A DNA stretch of 64,000 nucleotides from Bradyrhizobium sp. CCH5-F6. GTDB taxonomy: Bacteria; Pseudomonadota; Alphaproteobacteria; Rhizobiales; Xanthobacteraceae. A program made the translations under genes and the position numbers. The notes under the pieces are model-generated. The model worked only from the letters and a program-made list of their open reading frames with translations, was not told the DNA's origin and ran no database searches. The first letter of the stretch is position 1. Each line of letters opens with the position of its first letter. The stretch spans positions 1 to 64,000 of the forward strand of contig NZ_LSIC01000219.1 of assembly GCF_001556045.1 (NCBI RefSeq), in the 5' to 3' direction. Positions 9,540 through 18,464 of the stretch are shown in pieces.

Positions 9540-9917
9540 ATGAGGATGATTCTGGCGGTTGCCGCGGTGCTCTATTCAACCTCCGCATTTGCGCAAGCCG
9601 ACAAGCCCCCGATGGTGGGGGACAAGCCGCTTGTGCAGGTCAAGCCCAAGGGGACTACAGAGGCTGCGGCCAAGCCCGCCGCCGCGGCGAAGGGCAAGCC
9701 GCAGTCGGTCGCCGTCCGACTTCAGGCCTGCCTCGATATCGACGACGGCACCAAGGATCGCCTCAACTGCTACGACGCCGTGATCCCGCCGGCTCCGAAG
9801 CCGAAGCCGGCGAAGGCCAAGGGCTACGCAGACTGCCGTTTCTTCAAGGAAGAGGACGAGCGGCTGACCTGCTTCAACGGCTTTGCCGAGAGCATCCCGA
9901 AGCTGCCCAAGAACTGA
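9540..9917 (+). CDS. Small secreted protein with two Cys-pair motifs
   Basis: Secreted protein of about 125 residues. A signal peptide (MRMILAVAAVLYSTSAFAQA) is followed by an Ala/Lys/Pro-rich linker and two copies of a short motif: ACLDIDDGTKDRLNCYD and DCRFFKEEDERLTCFN. Each has two Cys about 11 residues apart with an acidic, Arg-Leu centre, suggesting two small disulfide-closed loops. An in-frame TTG lies 9 bp upstream at 9531; the ATG at 9540 is used since AGAGAG lies at a suitable distance. Related periplasmic proteins are common in Bradyrhizobium. No function is assigned. Confidence 0.7.
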   Translation: MRMILAVAAVLYSTSAFAQADKPPMVGDKPLVQVKPKGTTEAAAKPAAAAKGKPQSVAVRLQACLDIDDGTKDRLNCYDAVIPPAPKPKPAKAKGYADCRFFKEEDERLTCFNGFAESIPKLPKN

Positions 9918-9983
9918 TGGTCGTCAGCCTGAAGCGCGATGTGCGCCAAGGCTCGGCCGCCGATCGCGCTGGGCAATATGCGC

Positions 9984-11342
9984 CTAACGGCCCGATGCGG
10001 ATGGATTGGTGGAGGCGACGCGCGTAAGCGCGAGCGAGGGCGTCGCCGACATCTTCACCAGCACGTCCTTGAGCGGATCCTGCGTCCAGGCCCGCGTCAC
10101 GTAATCGCGATGCGTGATGCCCTCGCCGGTCTCGACGAACACCACGCTGCCGGGTTGTAACGGCCCGTCCATATCCTCGGAGAAGCTGATGCCCTTCTGG
10201 CGCAGCATGCTCATGAGCTCGCGGTCGCGCCGTGCCGTGTGGCGAGTGTAGGAGCTGACGAAGAAACCGGAACGGTGGTTCTCGATCCAGGAGGCGAACT
10301 TGTCCATTTCGCCGTAGACGGCGTCGAGCAACACCACGCCGCGGACGCGGTCGCTGATGCCGCCGACCTCTAGGCTCCAGGCCGTCGGCAGGAAACCGCC
10401 GCTGTAGCCGACGATCACGATCGGCATGTTGGCGAAAGCGCGCGCGCTGTTGGGATCGCCGCTGATGCGGGCGAGATGGTCGGCCGATTCCGCCATGAAG
10501 CGCTTGAAGCCGCCCGGTTGCCAGAACTTGCCGGCGCTGGAATCGGCGGCATCGACGGCCATCTGTGGTGCAAGGAGCACCGCATTGGCGCCGGAATCGG
10601 TGATCTGCTTGGGCACCAGCTGGCGATTGCGTACGTCGCGTTCGAGCGTCGCGCCGTTGCCGTGGAAGAACACCACGATCACGCCCGGCTTGCGCACGTC
10701 GAAATGCTCGGGCACGTGCACCAGCACGCGGCTGTCGCTGTAGGTTTCGTCCTGCCAGTAGACGCGCCCCGAATAGCTGCGATGACCGCGGCGCTCGCCC
10801 TTGGAGATGTTGAGGAAGGGCGCGTCGGAGGCGGGGTTGTTGCCGAAATAGGGGAAGGCCGAGGACTTCATGCTGACGAGCGTCGTCAGGTCGTCGCGCG
10901 GCGGTCGCTTGTAGGGGACTTGCGGCTCGAGCGAAGCCACCTTGTAGGGTGCCTGGTCCGCCGGTTGCTGCTGGACGGCGCGCTTGGGCGAGAAGTCCGA
11001 CATCTGCCGCTGCAGGAAGCCTTCGCTCGCCGAAGGAAAACGCTCCCTGAACTGCGGGGCCGGAAAGCGATCCTCGAACGTATCGCCGCTCGCTACGCGC
11101 GGGTTGGAGGTTTGCGAATTGGTTTTGGCGACGACCTGGACATTGGCCTGCGAGTGCGCCGCCAGCGCCGCCGGATCGGGCGCCTTGCCGCATTGAACCA
11201 GCATCAGGGACAACGGCGCCAAGGCCGAGGTCAGGCCGATCCGGAGCGCGCGACCACGCGCGCCGGACGTCGTCCGATCGGCACGAAGGTCAGCTCTCAG
11301 TCTCGAAACGGCCCCGAACATCCACCCATGACCCCAAGCCAC
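9984..11342 (-). CDS. Alpha/beta hydrolase, predicted lipoprotein
   Basis: Protein of 452 residues with an alpha/beta-hydrolase core in its C-terminal half. The strand VIVVFFHGNGATLE gives an HGNG oxyanion segment. VIVGYSGGFL holds the nucleophile elbow G-x-S-x-G, VVLLDAVYG is the likely acid strand and EGITHRDYV is near the expected His. The N-terminus has a hydrophobic stretch ending LMLVQCGKAP, resembling a lipobox, so envelope anchoring is likely. A long Gln/Pro-rich disordered linker separates the anchor from the enzyme. The start is uncertain: GTG at 11342 or ATG at 11321. Substrate unknown. Confidence 0.75.
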   Translation of the reverse strand: MAWGHGWMFGAVSRLRADLRADRTTSGARGRALRIGLTSALAPLSLMLVQCGKAPDPAALAAHSQANVQVVAKTNSQTSNPRVASGDTFEDRFPAPQFRERFPSASEGFLQRQMSDFSPKRAVQQQPADQAPYKVASLEPQVPYKRPPRDDLTTLVSMKSSAFPYFGNNPASDAPFLNISKGERRGHRSYSGRVYWQDETYSDSRVLVHVPEHFDVRKPGVIVVFFHGNGATLERDVRNRQLVPKQITDSGANAVLLAPQMAVDAADSSAGKFWQPGGFKRFMAESADHLARISGDPNSARAFANMPIVIVGYSGGFLPTAWSLEVGGISDRVRGVVLLDAVYGEMDKFASWIENHRSGFFVSSYTRHTARRDRELMSMLRQKGISFSEDMDGPLQPGSVVFVETGEGITHRDYVTRAWTQDPLKDVLVKMSATPSLALTRVASTNPSASGR

Positions 11343-11648
11343 GACATCAAGTCCGTCGGCATTTTCAAGACAATTGAGCCGACTGGCATTTAGGCGACGT
11401 TAAGCGTCCGGAGAAACTTCCCCACATCCGGAACGCTCAAAAGGACCATGCAATCGTGTCCTGATTGTGGGGGCGGGGACGGGCCTTTCCGCCGGCTTGC
11501 CCAGGATTATTGGCCAAGACCACGCAAATAGGTGTCGAAATACCCGTTGCGGCTGCCTCATTTAACCCTTGTTAACCCTGCTTGAATTGACTGGATCAAT
11601 CTGCACGATGCGTCCCACGAGCCGTGACGCCTGAGCTTAAGGACCCCG

Positions 11649-13016
11649 ATGACGGCATCAGATGCGGGACCCGCGCCCTGGATTGGCCGGCTGACCGGGG
11701 GAGGGGCCGGGGTCTCCGTTCCGGTCGCAACCGCCATCGTCGTGGCCGACATGATCGGGGTCGGCGTCTTCACCAGCCTCGGTTTCCAGGTCAAGGATAT
11801 CCCGTCCGGCTTCTCGATCCTGTTGCTCTGGACGATCGGCGGCGTCGTCGCGCTGTGCGGGGTGTTCGCATACAGCGAGTTGGGCGCGATGTTTCCGCGC
11901 TCGAGCGGCGAATACAACTTCCTCGGCCGGGCCTATCATCCGGCCTTCGGCTTTCTCGCCGGCTGGGTCTCGGCGACGGTGGGTTTCGCGGCGCCGGTTG
12001 CGCTCGCTGCGATGGCCTTCGGCGAATACGCCAAATCGGTCATGCCCGATCTGCCGCCGATCCCGCTGGCCATCGGCGTGGTGTGGCTGGTTTCGCTCGT
12101 GCAGCTGACCGGGGTCAGGCACTCCGCCACCTTCCAGCTGATCTCGACGATTCTGAAGGTCGTGCTGATCGTCGCCTTCCTGGTCGCCGGCTTCGTCATC
12201 GGCGTGCCGCAGCAGATCGCCTTCACGCCGCAGCCGGGCGACCTCGCCCACATCGTCAGCGCGCCCTTCGCGATCGGCCTCGTCTTCGTGATGTATTCGT
12301 TCTCGGGCTGGAATGCCGCGACCTACATCATTGGCGAGATGAAGACGCCGCAGCAGAGCCTGCCGCGCGCGCTGCTCGCGGGCACGCTGATCGTGCTCGT
12401 GCTGTACGTCGCGCTGAACGCGGTCTTTCTCTATTCCACGCCGGTCAGCGCTCTTGCCGGCCAGCTCGACGTTGCCAGCGTCGCCGGCAACGCCATTTTC
12501 GGCGAACTCGGCGGCCGGATCGTCGGCGCCATGATTTGCGTCGGCCTGATCTCCTCGATCAGTGCGATGATGTGGATCGGGCCGCGCGTGATGATGACGA
12601 TGGGGGAGGACATTCCGGCCCTGCGCGTATTCTCGAGGCGATCGGTCAGCGGCGCGCCGGCCTATGCCGTCCTGTTCCAGCTCGCCATCGCCAACCTGCT
12701 GCTGTTCACGCGCAGCTTCGAGGCGGTGCTCGACTTCATCCAGTTCGCGCTGTTGTTCTGCTCGTTCTTCACGGTTGCCGGCGTCATCAAGCTGCGTATC
12801 ACCGACCCCGACCTGCCGCGGCCCTATCGCGCCTGGGGATACCCGTTCACGCCGCTCGTTTTCCTGCTCGTGACCGCGTTCATGATGTACTACCTCTTGA
12901 CCGAGCGGCCGGTGCAATCGCTCTCGGGGATGCTCGTCATGCTTTCGGGCCTGTTGATTTATGCTGTCTTCCGCAGGCGGCCGGTCGCCGCTGCCGCTTC
13001 ACCGCATCGCGAATAG
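11649..13016 (+). CDS. APC-family amino acid permease
   Basis: Inner-membrane amino-acid/polyamine/organocation permease of 455 residues with about twelve hydrophobic helices. Helix 1 contains IVVADMIGVGVFTSLGF, the unwound GxGxF substrate-binding segment of APC carriers. SYRAYHP-like loop residues (SGEYNFLGRAYHPAFGFLAGW) mark helix 3, quoted in part here. Helix 6 reads FSGWNAATYIIGEMK, the conserved F(S/A)GW segment. The ATG at 11649 is preceded by AAGGA. The stop is 2 bp from the start of the next gene, so the two are almost certainly co-transcribed. The transported amino acid is not predictable. Confidence 0.9.
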   Translation: MTASDAGPAPWIGRLTGGGAGVSVPVATAIVVADMIGVGVFTSLGFQVKDIPSGFSILLLWTIGGVVALCGVFAYSELGAMFPRSSGEYNFLGRAYHPAFGFLAGWVSATVGFAAPVALAAMAFGEYAKSVMPDLPPIPLAIGVVWLVSLVQLTGVRHSATFQLISTILKVVLIVAFLVAGFVIGVPQQIAFTPQPGDLAHIVSAPFAIGLVFVMYSFSGWNAATYIIGEMKTPQQSLPRALLAGTLIVLVLYVALNAVFLYSTPVSALAGQLDVASVAGNAIFGELGGRIVGAMICVGLISSISAMMWIGPRVMMTMGEDIPALRVFSRRSVSGAPAYAVLFQLAIANLLLFTRSFEAVLDFIQFALLFCSFFTVAGVIKLRITDPDLPRPYRAWGYPFTPLVFLLVTAFMMYYLLTERPVQSLSGMLVMLSGLLIYAVFRRRPVAAAASPHRE

Positions 13017-13018
13017 AC

Positions 13019-14233
13019 ATGTTCCGACCCATGAGAATTGCGGCGCTCGCTCTCGCCCTGCTGGCCGCGTCCGTCTCGTCCACGCGTGCCGCCGACGTCA
13101 CCTTCGACGACACCGCGCGCTTCCTTGCGGGCATGCAGCCTTCGGCGGACTCGCCGCTGGTCCCGCTCACCAGGGACCCGGGCTGGCAGCGCCATGCAAA
13201 GTTCTTCGACGGCGCGTTCGCCCAGCTCGAGCAGCGCCAGCTCTCCAAGATCCGCAGCTGGGCCGACACCAATCTCGCCGCGCCCCGGCCGACCATGTTC
13301 TACATGTTCAGCGGCCCGGATTTCCTCTACGCCGACGCCTTCTATTCAAAGGCCAATACCTATGTGCTCGGTGCGCTGGAGCCGGTCGGCGCCGTGCCCG
13401 ATCTGACGCGGCTGCCGCGCGGTTCGGTCGGCGCGGCGCTCTACAACGTCGAGCGCTCGCTCGGCTCGATCCTGAGCTTCTCCTTCTTCATCACCAAGCA
13501 GATGAAGGTCGACCTGCGTGCCAACCAGGTCAACGGCACCTTGCCGATCCTCTATGTCTTCCTCGCGCGCTCCGGCAAGACGATCCGCAATGTCGAGATG
13601 GTCGCGCTCGACGACAAGGGCGGGGTTCAGGTCGGCGACGACAATCCGGGCCGGAACGCGACGCGCGGCGTCCGCATCACCTTCGCCGGCAGCGATGGGG
13701 AAGCGCGCACGCTGTATTATTTCTCGACCGATCTTTCCAATTCCGGCGCGCGCGCGACCGGTTTCCTGAAATTCTGCGAGACGCTCGGGCCCGGCAACAG
13801 CCTGATCAAGAGCGCGTCCTATCTGATGCACTCCGGCAATTTCACCGTCGTGCGCGACTGGCTGCTTGCCAACAGCGCCACCATCATCCAGGACGATTCC
13901 GGCATTCCGCTTGCGAACTACAACGCGCGGCAATGGCGGTTCTTCCCGTTCGGCCGCTATCTCGGTCCGATCGACGAATTCCCCGGCCGGTATCAGGAGC
14001 GCTACGCCGAACTGTTCAGGCGCGCCCAGCCGATCGATTTCGGCGTCGGCTACCGCTGGCGGATGCATGAGTCGAACTTGCTGCTGTCGGTGAAGGTGCC
14101 GGGCAGCGAGACCGCGCCTTCCGCGGAGACCACTTCGGCTACCGAGCCGCCGCCAAAGCCGCCGCGACCGAAGCGGCTGCGGCCGCCGGAATCGATCCCG
14201 CCGCAGTCCGGGCGCTTCTTCTGGTTTCGCTAA
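13019..14233 (+). CDS. Secreted protein of unknown function, linked to permease
   Basis: Protein of 404 residues. A signal peptide (MRIAALALALLAASVSSTRA) is followed by a region I do not recognise by name. Notable segments are PTMFYMFSGPDFLYADAF, LSFSFFITKQMKVDL, LPILYVFLARSGKTI and ATGFLKFCETLGPGN. The C-terminal 50 residues are Pro/Lys/Glu-rich and probably disordered. It begins 2 bp after the permease stop, an operon arrangement, so it may bind or process what the permease imports; that is inference from position only. ATGs at 13019 and 13031 are both possible. A palindromic repeat begins immediately after the stop codon. Confidence 0.75.
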   Translation: MFRPMRIAALALALLAASVSSTRAADVTFDDTARFLAGMQPSADSPLVPLTRDPGWQRHAKFFDGAFAQLEQRQLSKIRSWADTNLAAPRPTMFYMFSGPDFLYADAFYSKANTYVLGALEPVGAVPDLTRLPRGSVGAALYNVERSLGSILSFSFFITKQMKVDLRANQVNGTLPILYVFLARSGKTIRNVEMVALDDKGGVQVGDDNPGRNATRGVRITFAGSDGEARTLYYFSTDLSNSGARATGFLKFCETLGPGNSLIKSASYLMHSGNFTVVRDWLLANSATIIQDDSGIPLANYNARQWRFFPFGRYLGPIDEFPGRYQERYAELFRRAQPIDFGVGYRWRMHESNLLLSVKVPGSETAPSAETTSATEPPPKPPRPKRLRPPESIPPQSGRFFWFR

Positions 14234-14280
14234 AGCATGATCCGGACAAGTGCGCAGCGGTTTTCCGAAAAGATCATGCT
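14234..14280. repeat. Palindromic repeat, family B
   Basis: An inverted repeat starts on the base after a TAA stop. AGCATGATCCGG pairs imperfectly with CCGAAAAGATCATGCT around the centre AAGTGCGCAGCGGTTTT. I recognise it from memory as a common dispersed element of Bradyrhizobium and related genera. Its placement could let it act as an mRNA 3'-end stabiliser or weak terminator for the permease operon. Confidence 0.75.
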
Positions 14281-14417
14281 TGAACAACAACCTGAAGCGC
14301 GATGACGACTCGTCCTATTCGCATCGCGTCGGGCGGACAGCTCAGGAACGTCCGCTGCGCTGATGAGGTCTGACGTCAAGTTCCCAACAATATCGGTTCG
14401 CGCCGGCCTCCGCTGGA

Positions 14418-15476
14418 TTACTTCCGCACGTGATGCTTGGTCGATGTCACCGTGCTCGCTGGCGGCGCGGGCGAGATGGAGAACGTCAGCCAGGTATTCC
14501 AGCCGGACGGCCGATTTGCCGCGTCGAATTCTCCATAAGCTTTCACGTTCAAGTAGCCCTGCATGTCTCCGACGGGAAACAGGTAGCCGAATTGCGGGCC
14601 AACGCCCAGGACGCGCGAGCGGAATGGGCCGAGAATCGGGTGCTGACCGGAATCGTCGGTGATCTGCTGATAAGCATATCCAACGAAGCCCACGAACGCG
14701 TGCTTGGAGAGAAACTTGGATACGCCCCAGTCGAAATGAAAATCGATTCCGCTCTGGTACTGGGTGTCGGGGTTCTTGAAATTGTAGGTGAACCCGGCAA
14801 CGCCGGAGAATTCCTGCCCCGTCGCGAGATCGAGATAGGTGTATCCGCCGCCGGCATCGATGGCGCCGTGACCGAGGCCGGTGTTGGCCAGACGGGTCGA
14901 TTGATAATCTCCGACGGGAATGTCGCCAGTCGCATACGTCATCCAGTTGTGAACGCCGTTGTGCCACTTCAGCGACATCACCGGATAGAGATCGCCGACC
15001 GACACCAGCGTGTCGGAGAGACTGCCGGTTCGAGTCGAGCCGAACGGGCCGACGTTGGTGGTCAGAGTTCCGTCGATTCCGACGGCGCTCCGCGCGAATG
15101 TGCCGGTGAGACCCACGGCCAATCGTCCGCCCAGCACCGGCGTGCCGAACGTATAGCTCGGCGCCAGGATCAGGATATCGGCTTGTGCGTTGAGGCTGGC
15201 GTTCAGGCTGACATTGACCGTCGCTGGAAGTTTGCCGGTCGAGATCTGCCGCGACGCGGCGACCCCGCCGGAGCCGCCGACGGAGGTATGGTAATAGACG
15301 GTGCCGAGCGACCATCCAGGCATCATCGGCACGGCCGCCAGGCTGCCAAACTGGCCCGGAAGCCAGAACGAAATGCCGTTTTCGTCGGCGAGGGCCACCT
15401 GCGGAGAAAGCAAAGCAAGCGCGGCGGCAGCGAGAGCGCCACCCAACCGACGCGCGGGTGTAGCAATGTGCTTCAT
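14418..15476 (-). CDS. Outer-membrane beta-barrel, MetA-pathway (phenol) type
   Basis: Protein of 352 residues with a signal peptide (cleavage near VALADENG) and an alternating-strand barrel rich in Gly, Tyr, Thr and Asn, resembling the 'putative MetA-pathway of phenol degradation' outer-membrane family (PF13557). Typical segments are WSLGTVYYHTSVGGSG, DLYPVMSLKWHNGVHNWMTY and FSGVAGFTYNFKNPDTQY. Such proteins are thought to carry hydrophobic or aromatic compounds over the outer membrane. The ATG at 15476 (MKHIATPARR) has GAGGCGG upstream; the longer in-frame form is rejected. It lies 77 bp downstream of the arylsulfatase on the same strand and may be co-transcribed with it. Confidence 0.75.
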   Translation of the reverse strand: MKHIATPARRLGGALAAAALALLSPQVALADENGISFWLPGQFGSLAAVPMMPGWSLGTVYYHTSVGGSGGVAASRQISTGKLPATVNVSLNASLNAQADILILAPSYTFGTPVLGGRLAVGLTGTFARSAVGIDGTLTTNVGPFGSTRTGSLSDTLVSVGDLYPVMSLKWHNGVHNWMTYATGDIPVGDYQSTRLANTGLGHGAIDAGGGYTYLDLATGQEFSGVAGFTYNFKNPDTQYQSGIDFHFDWGVSKFLSKHAFVGFVGYAYQQITDDSGQHPILGPFRSRVLGVGPQFGYLFPVGDMQGYLNVKAYGEFDAANRPSGWNTWLTFSISPAPPASTVTSTKHHVRK

Positions 15477-15553
15477 GGTTGCCGCCTCACAGCCAATCTG
15501 ATGAAGTCTAGCGATCCCGCCGGGGCGAACCGGGGCTTCCGCCATGCGATTGC

Positions 15554-17992
15554 TCAATCCGACAAACCTCTCTTCAACATGGCCGCCTTGCGACCCTCTG
15601 CAGCTTCCTCGCTGTCGGCCCTCTTCATTTCCTTCAGCTCAATCGTCACCTGACTGATCTTGCCGGAGAATTTGAACGGCACCTTGTAGGCTTCAGTTAC
15701 GGGAGTACCCTCGTCAGCACCGACGTCCGCGCCTTCGTCAGCCGAGAAGCCGCAGCATTGTGTCCGATCGATCCGGCCTGTCGCAACACTCTTTCCGTTG
15801 ACGAACAGCGTGCCTACGGCGCCCTTGCCGATTCCGCCGCCATCGTAGGCGAACTCGAAACGGATCGTAGACTTGCCGGCAGGTAACCCCTGCGGGGCAG
15901 ATATCGTAAATCGCTGGAGACCAAGGAAATTGTAGGTGTAGGTCGGTTTGCCGTCCTTCAGATACAAACTCCAGCCGCCGAACCGGCCGGCCTGGGCGAG
16001 GATGGCACCGCTGGTTCCGGCCTTGGGAATTTCCACATCGGCGGTGATCACATGCGAGCGGTTCTTCGTGTTGATGAAGACGTTCTCCGACATGCCGAGC
16101 ATGCCCTCGTGAACCGTCAGCGAGGTGCGGCCCGCCATCAGGTCGGGGCGGCCGACGAGGGCCGGGTTCAGTCGCTCCAGAGTTCGGTCGTCGAGCGGCA
16201 GCACGGAATATTTGACGGCTTCCTTGAGGAAGAGATCCTGAAGCTCTTTTAGTTTGTCCGGATTCTTTGCTGCCAGATCGTTAGTCAGGCTGAAGTCCGA
16301 TCGCGTGTCGTACAGCTCCCAGATATCCTGCTCGAGCGGCCTGCGGTTCGTCGTTTCCCACGCTGCACGGTGAATCGTGCCGGCCAGCCAGCCGTCGCTG
16401 TAAATTGCGCGATTGCCGAATATCTCGAAGTACTGAGTTGTATGCCGGCTCGAAGCGTTGGCATTGCCAAAACTGTAAGCCATGCTCACGCCCTCGATCG
16501 GGGCTTGTGCCGTTCCATTCACGCTCTTCGGTTCGGGAATCTTCGTGGCTTCGAGGATCGTCGGCACGATATCGATCACGTGATGCCACTGCGAGCGCAC
16601 TTCACCCTTCGCCGCAATGCCCTTGGGCCAGTGAACGACCATGCCGTTGCGGGTGCCGCCATAGCTCGAAGCCACCTGCTTGGTCCACGTGAAGGGCGTA
16701 TCGCCAGCGACGGCCCAACCGGCAGCATAGTGACTATACGTCATCGGGCTGCCCAATTCATCATAGTGCTTGAGAATGTCCTGAACGCTCTCCTGCACGC
16801 TGTTGAAATAGGTCATCTCGTTGAACAGCCCGTTCATGCCGCCTTCCGCACTCGCGCCATTGTCGCCGACGATGTAGAAGACCAGGGTGTTGTCGAGCTG
16901 ACCGGTCGCCTTGACGGCGTCGACGAGGCGGCCGATCTCGGTGTCGGCGTATTCGCCAAAGCCGGCGAACACTTCCATCTGGCGAGCGAACAGCTTCCTT
17001 TCGTCAGGGCTCAGCGCGGCCCAATCCTTGATGGCTTCCGGCTTGGGCGCGAGCTTCGTCCCCGACGGCACCACACCGAGCTTGATCTGGCGGGCCAGCG
17101 TCTCCTCGCGCAGCTTGTCCCAGCCCTGATCGAACTTGCCCTTGTACTTCGCGATCCATTCCTTCGGCACGTGGTGCGGCGCATGGGTGGCGCCCGGCGC
17201 GAAGTACATGAAGAACGGCTTATCGGGCGTCAGCGACTTCTGGTACTGCATCCAGTCGATCGCCTTGTTGGTCATGTCCGTCATGAAGTTGTAGTTAGGA
17301 TCCTTCGACGGCTCCACCTGCGTCATGCCGTCATAGATGAGGGGAGCCCATTGGTTGGTCTCGCCGCCCATGAAGCCGTAGAACTTGTCGAAGCCCTGGC
17401 GGGTCGGCCAGCGATCGGTCGGCCCGGAGGGACTCACCTCCCATGCCGCCGTCTCGTGGTTCTTGCCGAAATGGGCGGTGCTGTAGCCGTTCAGTCTCAG
17501 CATCTCCGCGATCGTGGCGACGCTGTTGGGGCGCTGTCCGGTCTGCCCGGGAAAGGTCGTCGCGGTTTCCGCGATCGATCCAAAGTTGTTCATGTGATGG
17601 TTGCGGCCGCTCAACAACGCAGAGCGCGTCGGCGAACAGAGCGCCGTGGTATGGAATTCGTTGTAGCGCAGCCCTTCATTCGCCAGCTTCTCCACCGTCG
17701 GCATGCGGATCGGACCGCCGAAGGCACCGGACTGGCCGAAGCCCATGTCGTCGATCAGCACAATGAGCACGTTGGGTGCGCCGACAGGTGCCCTGACCTC
17801 GAAGCGTGGCGGCGGCGTTGCATTGCGGGCGTCGAACACGATGCTGTGCGGATATGACGGCTCGGGAATCGGCAGCACCGTGCGATCGGTCGGAAGCACG
17901 ACCGCGGGTGGAGCAACCTGCTGGGCATTCGCCGGAATTGGCAGCAGCAGGATCAAGGACAGCGCGGTGACCGCCGTCGTCATACGTCTCAT
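15554..17992 (-). CDS. Arylsulfatase, formylglycine type
   Basis: Periplasmic type I sulfatase of 812 residues that hydrolyses sulfate esters. A signal peptide ends near ANAQQ. The metal-binding start of the fold is LIVLIDDMGFGQ (D81, D82). The modification motif is C119-S-P-T-R with the downstream LLSGR, so Cys119 should be converted to formylglycine by an FGE enzyme not encoded in the window. Further sulfatase landmarks are YSTAHFGKNHETAAWE, APGATHAPHHVPKEW and YIVGDNGASAEGG. The C-terminal ~200 residues form a beta-rich domain. Length and layout match the large arylsulfatases with a C-terminal extension. ATG at 17992 or 17983. Confidence 0.93.
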   Translation of the reverse strand: MRRMTTAVTALSLILLLPIPANAQQVAPPAVVLPTDRTVLPIPEPSYPHSIVFDARNATPPPRFEVRAPVGAPNVLIVLIDDMGFGQSGAFGGPIRMPTVEKLANEGLRYNEFHTTALCSPTRSALLSGRNHHMNNFGSIAETATTFPGQTGQRPNSVATIAEMLRLNGYSTAHFGKNHETAAWEVSPSGPTDRWPTRQGFDKFYGFMGGETNQWAPLIYDGMTQVEPSKDPNYNFMTDMTNKAIDWMQYQKSLTPDKPFFMYFAPGATHAPHHVPKEWIAKYKGKFDQGWDKLREETLARQIKLGVVPSGTKLAPKPEAIKDWAALSPDERKLFARQMEVFAGFGEYADTEIGRLVDAVKATGQLDNTLVFYIVGDNGASAEGGMNGLFNEMTYFNSVQESVQDILKHYDELGSPMTYSHYAAGWAVAGDTPFTWTKQVASSYGGTRNGMVVHWPKGIAAKGEVRSQWHHVIDIVPTILEATKIPEPKSVNGTAQAPIEGVSMAYSFGNANASSRHTTQYFEIFGNRAIYSDGWLAGTIHRAAWETTNRRPLEQDIWELYDTRSDFSLTNDLAAKNPDKLKELQDLFLKEAVKYSVLPLDDRTLERLNPALVGRPDLMAGRTSLTVHEGMLGMSENVFINTKNRSHVITADVEIPKAGTSGAILAQAGRFGGWSLYLKDGKPTYTYNFLGLQRFTISAPQGLPAGKSTIRFEFAYDGGGIGKGAVGTLFVNGKSVATGRIDRTQCCGFSADEGADVGADEGTPVTEAYKVPFKFSGKISQVTIELKEMKRADSEEAAEGRKAAMLKRGLSD

Positions 17993-18041
17993 GTCAGCTA
18001 CCTCAGCGAAGAAGGAAAAATAGAAATCGATTGATCAAATG

Positions 18042-18066
18042 GCGGGATGCGACCAGCGCATCCCGC
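18042..18066 (-). terminator. Hairpin downstream of small secreted gene
   Basis: A 10-bp perfect stem (GCGGGATGCG / CGCATCCCGC) with a 5-base loop lies 25 bp past the stop of the minus-strand gene at 18092 and ahead of the arylsulfatase start. On the minus strand it is followed by CATTTGATC, a weak T-run, so termination may be partial. Confidence 0.5.
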
Positions 18067-18091
18067 AGATCGACAACAGTTCGATGCCGTC

Positions 18092-18343
18092 TCAGCGCCG
18101 CCCGGCGCGATTGACCGGACCGCCGCGATTCACCGGTGTTCCCACCCGTCCGACTCCGGGGGTTGCCACGGCCCGTGCGACCGGCCGCGGCCGTAGCACG
18201 ACGCCGGGCCTGACGATGCATCCGACGGGATAATCGACGTACTGGCAGTAGACCACCGCACTGGCCTGGTCTGTGCTCGCGGCTACGAAGCCGGCGACCA
18301 GTCCAGCCGTCAGCAGGGCAGACAATGCGATTGAGCGCTTCAT
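18092..18343 (-). CDS. Small secreted basic protein, unknown
   Basis: Protein of 83 residues. A signal peptide (MKRSIALSALLTAGLVAG) is followed by VVYCQYVDYPVGCIVRPG, which has two Cys, and a Pro/Arg/Val-rich tail (RPRPVARAVATP) probably unstructured. ATG at 18343 is used because GGAGG lies 9 bp upstream; the ATG at 18358 would place this site inside the gene. Similar two-Cys basic secreted peptides occur widely in Bradyrhizobium. No function assigned. Confidence 0.65.
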   Translation of the reverse strand: MKRSIALSALLTAGLVAGFVAASTDQASAVVYCQYVDYPVGCIVRPGVVLRPRPVARAVATPGVGRVGTPVNRGGPVNRAGRR

Positions 18344-18464
18344 CCCGGTGTCCTCCATTGTTGATTACCAAATTTACCCGATCGAACGACCGGTGGATTG
18401 ACCCAGATCAATCCCCTCGGCGGGCGGTCATCGCCTAATGTTTCGACTTCAAAAGGATCGGCTC

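Noticed and set aside
11658..12917. 419-residue minus-strand ORF
   Set aside because: Antisense of the amino-acid permease; strongly biased Asp/Arg/His composition.
16370..17857. 495-residue plus-strand ORF
   Set aside because: Antisense of the arylsulfatase with its intact CSPTR motif.
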